Below are positions 1-6,191 of a stretch of 6,867 nucleotides of DNA, in pieces. A program made the translations under genes and the position numbers. Numbering within the stretch: the first letter of the stretch is position 1; every line of letters starts with the position of its first letter. The notes under the pieces are model-generated. The model made no database searches. It was not told the DNA's origin and worked only from the letters and a program-made list of their open reading frames with translations. Origin of the DNA: an uncultured Clostridia bacterium. GTDB taxonomy: Bacteria; Bacillota; Clostridia; Oscillospirales; Acutalibacteraceae. The stretch spans positions 1-6,867 of the forward strand of contig CALCBQ010000003.1 in NCBI GenBank assembly GCA_937897215.1, read 5' to 3'.

Positions 1-1
1 T

Positions 2-436
2 ACTCACAATATGGCACTTGTGAAATCAAGTATCGGTATTGGCTCACTTCTTCTTGATGGTATAGGCGATACAATCCGCGTTTCTATGACGGCTGACCCT
101 GTTAATGAGGTAAAAGCAGGTTATGATATTTTAAAGGGTGCGGGTGTTAAAACGGACTGCGCACAAATTGTATCTTGCCCCACTTGTGGCAGAACAAAAA
201 TTGATTTAATCGGACTTGCAGAAAAGGTAGAAAAAGCCCTTGTAAATTATAATAAGCCTATTAAGGTTGCAGTTATGGGTTGTGTTGTAAATGGCCCCGG
301 CGAAGCAAAAGAAGCAGATATCGGTGTTGCAGGTGGCGACGGTTGTGGTGTTATTTTTAAAAATGGCGAAGTGCTTAAAAAAGTAAACGAAAACGAAATA
401 GTAGAAGAATTATTAAAAGAAATAGAGAAAATATAG
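2..436 (+). CDS. ispG: 4-hydroxy-3-methylbut-2-enyl diphosphate synthase, C-terminal part (5' truncated by window edge)
   Basis: IspG (GcpE) converts 2-C-methyl-D-erythritol 2,4-cyclodiphosphate to HMBPP, the penultimate step of the cytosolic MEP isoprenoid pathway, using a 4Fe-4S cluster and an external electron donor. The reading frame is open to the left edge and begins T-H-N-M, which fits the family's conserved GVTEAGT segment just upstream, so the ATG at 11 is internal. Counting from that Met, the cluster ligands are visible: Cys56 and Cys59 in SCPTCGR, Cys91 in MGCVVNGPGEA, and Glu98 in the same motif, matching the C-x2-C / C / E ligand set of E. coli IspG. The core motif IGIGSLLLDGIGDTIRVS is also present. 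The C-terminus (VEELLKEIEKI) ends at the usual place. The gene lies 11 nt upstream of polC, an order common in Clostridia, and is probably co-transcribed with it. Confidence 0.96.
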   Translation, partial: THNMALVKSSIGIGSLLLDGIGDTIRVSMTADPVNEVKAGYDILKGAGVKTDCAQIVSCPTCGRTKIDLIGLAEKVEKALVNYNKPIKVAVMGCVVNGPGEAKEADIGVAGGDGCGVIFKNGEVLKKVNENEIVEELLKEIEKI

Positions 437-447
437 TGGTGTAATAT

Positions 448-3400
448 ATGACGACATTAAAGATGTTTTTTGGCGAGTCGTTTAAGTGGGACAACTATCT
501 TGATATCGCATTTGCAGAAGTTGTAAAATTTGCAGTTTCAAGAGAAAAAAGTACCGCTACACTTACCATAAAACCTTATAGAAAAATAGATGAAAACAGA
601 ATAGAAGAAATTCAGGAAACTCTTTCACAGTTGGTTAATGTTCATTTGAAAATTATTTGTGAAGAAACACGAAGCGGATTTACAACAGAATATGCCAATA
701 TGGTTGTTGATATTATTAAAGACCGCGTTGCAGTTGCAAACGGATATTTTAATAATGCAGATTATAAAGTTGAAAACGGAGAATTCAAAATCCTTCTTAA
801 AAAAGGCGGAAAAGATATTCTTCTTGCATCAAATGTTGACGATGAAATTGCAAGAATTATAAGAGAAATTTTTGGCGTAAATCTTGCGGTATCATTTCAC
901 CAAAACGATTTTGATGTTGAAATTGCTCTTGATTCAATGCAAAAACAGATGGAAGAATTACATAATCGTCAGAAGATTGAAGAAAATCCTCAGGCGGTAG
1001 TTCCAAGCGAAAAGCCACTCCATATTATAAAAGAGGGTATTCCTCTCTACCTTGAAACACAAAAGGCACTTTACGGAAATATTATTAAAACTTCAAAACT
1101 TCAGCGCCTTTGTGATATTTCAATTGAAAGTGGTAATGTGGCTGTCTGGGGCGAGATTTTCAGTCTTGATGTGAAAACAACCCGTGATGGCAGAAATAAT
1201 ATTATCAACTTTAACATTACTGATAAGACTTACTCTTATACAATCAAAATTTTCGAGACAGTTGCAAATGCAAAATCGCTTCTCGGTGCATTAAAAGAGG
1301 GCGAAACAGTAATTGTTTACGGTAAAGTAAGTTATGATAAATATTCAGGCGAGAATGTTATCTCTGCAACTTCTGTAAATAGCGTAAAACCAATTAAAAA
1401 GCAGGATAATGCAGAGGTTAAGCGTGTTGAACTTCATTTGCATACTAATATGTCTGATATGGACGGTATGACAAGTGCTGATAAACTTGTAAAACGAGCA
1501 GTAAGTTGGGGACACCCCGCTATTGCAATTACAGACCATGGTAATGCTCAAGGGTACCCTGATGCTATGAAGGGTAAAGGTAAAGACGATATTAAACTTA
1601 TCTATGGTGTTGAGGGTTATCTTATTGACGATATTGGCGACCCCCACACTCCTTGGGAAAAGCTTCCTCGTTACCATATTATTTTGCTTGTGCAGAATAA
1701 GGTTGGCCTTAAAAATCTATATAAGCTTATTTCACTTTCTCATACAAAGTATTTCCACGCAAGACCTTGTATTCCTCGCTCAAAGCTCAACGAGTTAAGA
1801 GAAGGTATTATTCTCGGCTCGGCTTGTGAAGCAGGCGAGCTTATTAAGGCAATCCTTTTTGAGAAAAGTGATGAAGAAATTCTTAAAATTGCAGATTATT
1901 ATGACTATCTTGAGATTCAACCTGATGGCAACAATAAGTTTATGATTGACTCTCATTCTGACCCAATGGCAAAAAATCCGGACAGAAACAAAGAGTATAA
2001 CAGAATTAAAACTCTCGAAGATATTCGTGATATTAACCGTAAGATTATACATATCGGCGACAAGTTAGGTAAACTTGTCTGCGCTACAGGCGACGTTCAC
2101 TTTATGGACCCTGAAGATGCCGCATTCCGTGCAATTCTTATGGCAGGTAAGGGCTTTGATGATGCAGACAATCAAGCGCCACTTTACTTTAAAACTACTG
2201 AAGAAATGCTTGACGAATTTGCATATCTTGGTGAAGATACCGCTTATGAGGTTGTTGTTACAAATACAAATAAAATTGCAGATATGATTGAGCAGGTAAG
2301 ACCTATTCCTGAGGGTACATTCCAGCCGTCAATCCCGGGTGCCGAAGAAGAACTTCGTCAGATTTGTTGGGATAAAGCAAAAGATTGGTATGGCGACCCT
2401 GTTCCTGAATATGTTGAAACACGACTTAATCGTGAACTTGATTCAATTATTGCAAACGGATTCGCAGTTCTTTATATTATTGCACAGAAACTTGTTTGGG
2501 ATTCAGAAGCACATGGTTACCATGTTGGCTCCCGTGGCTCTGTTGGCTCATCATTCGTTGCAACAATGGCGGGTATTTCAGAGGTTAATCCCTTAGCCCC
2601 TCACTACCGTTGCCCGAAATGTAAACATAGTGAATTTTTCTTGCACGGCGAATACGGTTCCGGCTTTGATATGCCACCAAAGAATTGTCCTCATTGCGAT
2701 ATTCCTATGGTGCGTGATGGCCACGAAATTCCGTTTGAAACTTTCCTTGGTTTCCATGGAGATAAGGCGCCCGATATCGACCTTAACTTCTCAGGGGACT
2801 ATCAGGGTAACGCTCACAGATATACTGAAGAATTATTCGGCCGCGACCACGTGTTTAAAGCGGGTACAATTGCAACGGTTGCAGATAAAACTGCTTATGG
2901 TTATGTTAAAAAATACCTTGAAGAGCGCGGTAAAATCGTAACCCGTGCTGAAGAAGACCGACTTACAAAAGGTTGTACAGGTATTAAGCGTACAACAGGT
3001 CAGCATCCCGGCGGTATGGTTGTTGTGCCTAATGAATTCGATGTTTATGACTTCACTGCAGTTCAATTCCCTGCAAATGATACAAGTTCAGATATGGAAA
3101 CAACTCACTTTGACTTCCATTTCTTGCACGATACAATCTTAAAACTTGATATTCTCGGCCATGATGTGCCTACACTTTATAAACATCTTGAAGATATGAC
3201 AGGAATCCCTGTTATGGATGTTGATGTGTGCGACCCTAAAATTGTTAGTCTTTGCACAAGCCCCGAAGCGTTAGGTCTTACACCTGACGACATCGGCGTT
3301 GAAACAGGTACTCTTTCAATTCCTGAAATGGGTACAGATTTTGTCCGTGGTATGCTTATAGAAGCACAACCAAAATGCTTCTCTGACCTTTTACAGATTT

Positions 3401-4236
3401 CAGGTCTTTCACACGGTACTGATGTTTGGCTTGGTAATGCACAAGAACTTATCAAAGACGGTACTTGCACAATTTCAGAAGTTATCGGTACTCGTGATAG
3501 TATTATGACATATCTTATGCATAAGGGACTTGATTCAGGTCTTGCATTCAATATTATGGAGAAAACAAGAAAAGGTATTGTTGCAAAAGTTGGTTTCCCT
3601 GAGGGTGCAGAAGATGCAATGAGAGCGTGTAACGTTCCACAATGGTATATGGATTCTTGCCGTAAAATCAAGTATATGTTCCCAAAAGCGCACGCGGCGG
3701 CTTATGTTATTGCGGCACTTCGTCTTGGTTGGTATAAGATTTACAAACCAACTGAGTATTATACCGCGTTTTTAACAGTTCGCGGTGGCGACCTTGACGC
3801 TGTTACAGTTTGTCAGGGCAGAGATGCGGTAAAACGAAAAATGGTTGAACTCCACGGACCGCTTGATGCAGAACCGAAAGACAGAAAACCAATGACTGCA
3901 AAAGAAAAAGACCAGTTTACAGCACTTCAGGTTGTAAACGAAATGATGGCTCGTGGTGTTGAACTTATGCCTGTTGATATTTATAAATCAAGGGCAACCG
4001 AATATTACATAGAAGACGGAAAAATCAGAATGCCATTCTCCGCACTTTCAGGTGTTGGCGAAAACGCCGCAAAATCTATTGTGGCGGGGCGTGATGAATG
4101 CGGTGCAGAATTTGTTTCTGTGGATGATTTCCAAGCAAAAACAGGTGCTTCAAGTGCCGTTATAACTGCGTTGCATGAAATCGGCGCATTAGAAGGACTT
4201 CCTGAAACTGCTCAAATATCATTTTTCGGGTTTTAG
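448..4236 (+). CDS. polC: DNA polymerase III alpha subunit, PolC type, lacking the inserted 3'-5' exonuclease domain
   Basis: This is the replicative DNA polymerase of low-GC Gram-positives, working with the sliding clamp and clamp loader at the fork. Visible layout: PolC N-terminal domain (about 1-205); OB fold (about 229-315); PHP domain (about 326-560); polymerase palm, thumb and fingers (about 600-1150); C-terminal helix-hairpin region with LSGVG at 1200-1204; clamp-binding QISFF at 1256-1260. Polymerase signatures are GSRGSVGSS (694-702), a PolC zinc site C722/C725/C747/C750, catalytic Asp776 and Asp778 in PDIDLNFSG, KRTTGQHPGG (847-856), the third carboxylate Asp901 in LKLDILGHD, and YMFPKAHAAAYV near 1080. 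The oddity is length: 1262 residues against 1437 in B. subtilis. The PHP domain runs from YGVEGYLIDD (386-395) directly to LPRYHIILL (406-414), where other PolCs carry a DEDDh exonuclease of about 170 residues. No DxE exonuclease motif occurs elsewhere in the protein. The frame is otherwise intact. The ATG at 448 is preceded only by a weak GGTG (438-441), so translation is probably coupled to ispG. Confidence 0.97.
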   Translation: MTTLKMFFGESFKWDNYLDIAFAEVVKFAVSREKSTATLTIKPYRKIDENRIEEIQETLSQLVNVHLKIICEETRSGFTTEYANMVVDIIKDRVAVANGYFNNADYKVENGEFKILLKKGGKDILLASNVDDEIARIIREIFGVNLAVSFHQNDFDVEIALDSMQKQMEELHNRQKIEENPQAVVPSEKPLHIIKEGIPLYLETQKALYGNIIKTSKLQRLCDISIESGNVAVWGEIFSLDVKTTRDGRNNIINFNITDKTYSYTIKIFETVANAKSLLGALKEGETVIVYGKVSYDKYSGENVISATSVNSVKPIKKQDNAEVKRVELHLHTNMSDMDGMTSADKLVKRAVSWGHPAIAITDHGNAQGYPDAMKGKGKDDIKLIYGVEGYLIDDIGDPHTPWEKLPRYHIILLVQNKVGLKNLYKLISLSHTKYFHARPCIPRSKLNELREGIILGSACEAGELIKAILFEKSDEEILKIADYYDYLEIQPDGNNKFMIDSHSDPMAKNPDRNKEYNRIKTLEDIRDINRKIIHIGDKLGKLVCATGDVHFMDPEDAAFRAILMAGKGFDDADNQAPLYFKTTEEMLDEFAYLGEDTAYEVVVTNTNKIADMIEQVRPIPEGTFQPSIPGAEEELRQICWDKAKDWYGDPVPEYVETRLNRELDSIIANGFAVLYIIAQKLVWDSEAHGYHVGSRGSVGSSFVATMAGISEVNPLAPHYRCPKCKHSEFFLHGEYGSGFDMPPKNCPHCDIPMVRDGHEIPFETFLGFHGDKAPDIDLNFSGDYQGNAHRYTEELFGRDHVFKAGTIATVADKTAYGYVKKYLEERGKIVTRAEEDRLTKGCTGIKRTTGQHPGGMVVVPNEFDVYDFTAVQFPANDTSSDMETTHFDFHFLHDTILKLDILGHDVPTLYKHLEDMTGIPVMDVDVCDPKIVSLCTSPEALGLTPDDIGVETGTLSIPEMGTDFVRGMLIEAQPKCFSDLLQISGLSHGTDVWLGNAQELIKDGTCTISEVIGTRDSIMTYLMHKGLDSGLAFNIMEKTRKGIVAKVGFPEGAEDAMRACNVPQWYMDSCRKIKYMFPKAHAAAYVIAALRLGWYKIYKPTEYYTAFLTVRGGDLDAVTVCQGRDAVKRKMVELHGPLDAEPKDRKPMTAKEKDQFTALQVVNEMMARGVELMPVDIYKSRATEYYIEDGKIRMPFSALSGVGENAAKSIVAGRDECGAEFVSVDDFQAKTGASSAVITALHEIGALEGLPETAQISFFGF

Positions 4237-4254
4237 TCAGTTTGACAAATAAGG

Positions 4255-4290
4255 TGTGCAGAGTTGCTGTGAGTTTTGCAATTCTGCACA
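4255..4290 (+). terminator. 13-bp hairpin after polC; possible weak terminator or operator
   Basis: Positions 4255-4267 (TGTGCAGAGTTGC) pair with 4278-4290 (GCAATTCTGCACA). This gives 13 consecutive pairs with one G-U (4263/4282) and a 10-nt loop. The hairpin starts 18 nt after the polC stop, where an intrinsic terminator would be expected. The following bases (TTGACATGTATACTTTATT) are only moderately T-rich and have no continuous T-run, so termination may be weak or factor-dependent. The right arm abuts the -35 box of the his promoter, so it could instead be a protein-binding inverted repeat. The pairing is seen directly; the function is inferred. Confidence 0.45.
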
Positions 4291-4319
4291 TTGACATGTA
4301 TACTTTATTGTGTTATCAT
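4291..4319 (+). promoter_or_regulatory. Sigma-A promoter of the hisZ-hisG-hisD operon
   Basis: A perfect -35 box TTGACA (4291-4296) is followed by exactly 17 nt and a -10 box TATCAT (4314-4319, 5 of 6 to consensus). An extended -10 TG lies at 4311-4312. Initiation would fall near A4326, leaving a leader of about 36 nt before the hisZ ATG. That is too short for a T-box or other large riboswitch. It is the best promoter-like match in the only substantial intergenic gap of the window. Confidence 0.8.
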
Positions 4320-4320
4320 A

Positions 4321-4337
4321 TTAGCACGCTAAAGCGT
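4321..4337 (+). promoter_or_regulatory. Putative operator palindrome over the his transcription start
   Basis: TTAGC-AC-GCTAA (4321-4332) is a perfect 5-bp inverted repeat with a 2-nt centre. It begins two bases after the -10 box and covers the predicted start site. A second inverted repeat, ACGCT-AA-AGCGT (4326-4337), overlaps it. A palindrome here is well placed for a repressor. The TrpR-like regulator HisR (YerC) has been proposed by comparative genomics to control his genes in Firmicutes and is the obvious candidate, but I do not recall its consensus well enough to claim a match. Confidence 0.5.
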
Positions 4338-4347
4338 AAAACAAAAA

Positions 4348-4354
4348 GAAAAGG
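4348..4354 (+). promoter_or_regulatory. Ribosome binding site deciding the hisZ start
   Basis: GAAAAGG (4348-4354) lies 7 nt upstream of the ATG at 4362. It is the only Shine-Dalgarno-like sequence near a plausible hisZ start. It excludes the upstream in-frame TTG at 4242, which lies before the promoter. Confidence 0.7.
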
Positions 4355-4361
4355 TTTTTTT

Positions 4362-5561
4362 ATGAAGAATTATGCAAAAATTACTCCCGAGGGTACAAAA
4401 GACTATTTAGCAAATGAAAGCCGTGCAATCCGTTGTGCAGAGAAGCGTCTTTCATCTGTTTTCAAGTCAAAAGGTTATGAAAAAGTAATGACACCTACAA
4501 TTGAATTTTTCGATGTGTTCAATCGTGAAAGTTCAGGTTATAATCCCGAAGATTTGTACAGTTTAACTGACTCTTACGGCAGACTTTTAGTATTACGACC
4601 TGACTCAACACTTCCGATTGCTCGTCTTGTGTCAACTCGTTTTCAGAATGCTCGTCTTCCGCTCCGCCTTTATTATAATCAGAATGTTTTTGTAAGACAG
4701 AAAAATCTTACGGGCAGAAGCGACGAAGCAGTACAAAGCGGTATTGAGTTAATGGGTATTTCAGGACTTCGCGCAGATTTAGAGGTTATTACAACTGCGG
4801 TTGAAGCCATTGAAAACTGCACATCTGCCGACTTTAAACTTGAAATCGGTCATGCAGGATTCTTCAAAGAACTTTGTAAAAAACTAAATGTTACTGATGA
4901 AATAATAAGTGAGATTTATGATTGTGTTGAAAGCAGAAACTTTGTTTCGCTTAATAATATTCTCGATAAAATCGGCAAAAATCCAATAACTGACTCAATC
5001 CGTAATCTTCCAAGATTTTTTGGCGGACTTGAGGTTATTGAAAAAGCAAAAGAAATCGGTTTGGGTAACGAGGGCGAAAATGCTCTTAATTATTTGAAAG
5101 AATTATATGAACTTTTATGCGATGCAGGGCTTTCACAAAAAATCGTTATTGATTTAAGTCTTGTTAACCGCACAAATTATTACACAGGCATCATTTTCAA
5201 GGGCTATTTGCAGGGTAGCGGTATTTCTGTTGTTTCGGGTGGTCGTTATGACTCTCTTGGCGCAGAATTCGGTCGTGATATGCCTTCAACCGGTTTCGGT
5301 ATTGAAACAGGGGCGTTGGCATCTGTAATGCTTTCTAGAAACGAACTTGATAATGAGAAAATGCCTGAAATTATAGTTTTTGGCGAAAATGAAAACATAG
5401 TAAAAGCACTTGAATACTCTAAAAAACTTCGTGCAGATGGTACCTATTGCGAAAATAGTGCATTTGAAACATTGACCGAAACTAAAGAGTATGCAAAATC
5501 AAAAGGAATAAAGAAAATCTGCATAGTTGATGCAGAAAGCGTAAGGGAGGAAACAGTATGA
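4362..5561 (+). CDS. hisZ: ATP phosphoribosyltransferase regulatory subunit
   Basis: HisZ is a catalytically inactive paralogue of histidyl-tRNA synthetase. It assembles with short-form HisG to give active, histidine-feedback-regulated ATP phosphoribosyltransferase, step 1 of histidine synthesis. The 399-residue product from ATG 4362 starts MKNYAKITPEGTKDYL, the normal HisZ/HisRS beginning. Class II synthetase-like elements remain: motif-1 region around 30-50, VLRPDSTLPIARL (77-89), motif-2-like LRLYYNQNVFVRQ (101-113) and motif-3-like VVSGGRYDSLG (290-300) with GFGIE (311-315). The HisRS signature RGLDYYTG is altered to VNRTNYYTG (268-276), which favours HisZ over HisS, as do the neighbours. 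The C-terminal stretch (about 334-399) is short and looks like a reduced anticodon-binding-type domain. The frame also stays open back to 4242, but that extension overlaps promoter and hairpin and encodes nothing HisZ-like. The 3' end overlaps hisG by 4 nt (ATGA). Confidence 0.93.
   Translation: MKNYAKITPEGTKDYLANESRAIRCAEKRLSSVFKSKGYEKVMTPTIEFFDVFNRESSGYNPEDLYSLTDSYGRLLVLRPDSTLPIARLVSTRFQNARLPLRLYYNQNVFVRQKNLTGRSDEAVQSGIELMGISGLRADLEVITTAVEAIENCTSADFKLEIGHAGFFKELCKKLNVTDEIISEIYDCVESRNFVSLNNILDKIGKNPITDSIRNLPRFFGGLEVIEKAKEIGLGNEGENALNYLKELYELLCDAGLSQKIVIDLSLVNRTNYYTGIIFKGYLQGSGISVVSGGRYDSLGAEFGRDMPSTGFGIETGALASVMLSRNELDNEKMPEIIVFGENENIVKALEYSKKLRADGTYCENSAFETLTETKEYAKSKGIKKICIVDAESVREETV
5543..5550 (+). 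promoter_or_regulatory. Strong ribosome binding site of hisG inside the hisZ end
   Basis: AAGGGAGG, 7 nt before the hisG ATG, is the strongest Shine-Dalgarno sequence in the window and lies within the last hisZ codons. With the ATGA overlap it indicates translational coupling, suitable for two subunits of one complex. Confidence 0.85.
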
Positions 5562-6187
5562 GAAAGTTACGAATAGCCCTTACAAAAGGCCGTCTTGAAA
5601 AGAAAAGTGTTGAACTTTTCGAGAAAATGGGTATTGATTGCGACGAGCTTATAAACAAAGGCAGACGCTTAATTCTCAATGCAGGGGATTATGAGGTAGT
5701 GCTTGCAAAGGCAGCTGATGTAATTACTTACGTTGAACACGGTGTTTGCGATATTGGTATTGTAGGTAAAGACACAATCGTAGAAAACGGAAAAAGCTTC
5801 TATGAAATGATGGACTTAAACCTCGGTAAATGCGACTTTGCACTTGCAACTCAAAAGGGCGTTGATTTCTATGACGGCTTCAATACAAAACGAATTGCAA
5901 CAAAATACCCCAATATTACAAAAGCATATTTTGAAGGTAAGGGTATGGACATCAAGATTATTAAGATTGAGGGCTCAGTAGAGCTTGCTCCACTTCTTAA
6001 CCTTGCCGACGGTATTGTTGATATTGTTGAAACAGGAACAACACTAAAAGAAAACGGACTTGAAGTTAAAGAGAAAATTATGCCTGTTTCTGCGCGAGTA
6101 ATTGTCAATATGGCAAGTATGAAGCTTCGCCGTGAAGAAATTGACGGTTTTCTTGAAAAAATTGAAAAAGTAATTCCAAAGGATTGA
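5558..6187 (+). CDS. hisG: ATP phosphoribosyltransferase catalytic subunit, short form
   Basis: HisG condenses ATP and PRPP to N1-(5-phosphoribosyl)-ATP, the committed step of histidine synthesis. The product is 209 residues, typical of the short form that lacks the C-terminal histidine-binding regulatory domain and depends on HisZ, encoded immediately upstream. Family motifs are RIALTKGRL (5-13), CDIGIVGKDTI (64-74), RIATKYPNITKAYF (112-125), EGSVELAPLLNLADGIVDIV (138-157) and the PRPP-binding loop around 155-162 (D-I-V-E-T-G-T-T). The start is fixed by a strong Shine-Dalgarno sequence and the 4-nt overlap with hisZ. hisD follows after 4 nt. No anomaly was seen. Confidence 0.97.
   Translation: MRKLRIALTKGRLEKKSVELFEKMGIDCDELINKGRRLILNAGDYEVVLAKAADVITYVEHGVCDIGIVGKDTIVENGKSFYEMMDLNLGKCDFALATQKGVDFYDGFNTKRIATKYPNITKAYFEGKGMDIKIIKIEGSVELAPLLNLADGIVDIVETGTTLKENGLEVKEKIMPVSARVIVNMASMKLRREEIDGFLEKIEKVIPKD
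6178..6183 (+). promoter_or_regulatory. Ribosome binding site of hisD inside the hisG end
   Basis: AAAGGA, 8 nt upstream of the hisD ATG at 6192, sits in the last sense codons of hisG. It supports this start and coupling of hisD to hisG. Confidence 0.65.
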
Positions 6188-6191
6188 TAAT

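Noticed and set aside
11..436. ATG at 11 as the start of a small independent 141-residue protein
   Set aside because: The frame is open upstream and the sequence is the C-terminal part of IspG, so this Met is internal to a gene cut by the window edge.
898..945. FDVEIALDS in the PolC N-terminal region as a relocated exonuclease motif I (DxE)
   Set aside because: The DVE resemblance is superficial. The following TG-type residues and the other exonuclease motifs (including the His-x-x-x-x-Asp motif) are absent, and the region fits the ordinary PolC N-terminal domain.
3177..3671. 164-codon minus-strand open frame inside polC
   Set aside because: It is antisense to the conserved polymerase domain, is low-complexity Ser/Pro/Ile-rich as expected of an antisense shadow, has no recognisable domain, and all real genes here are on the + strand.
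4242..4270. TTGACA at 4242-4247 as a promoter -35 box
   Set aside because: No acceptable -10 box occurs 16-18 nt downstream (17 nt gives TGCTGT), and the second TTGACA at 4291 has a near-perfect -10 at exact spacing.
4242..4361. N-terminal extension of hisZ from the in-frame TTG at 4242 (40 extra residues)
   Set aside because: The stretch contains the hairpin, promoter and operator-like palindrome. Its translation does not resemble the HisZ N-terminus, and a good ribosome binding site precedes the ATG at 4362, which starts the family-typical sequence.
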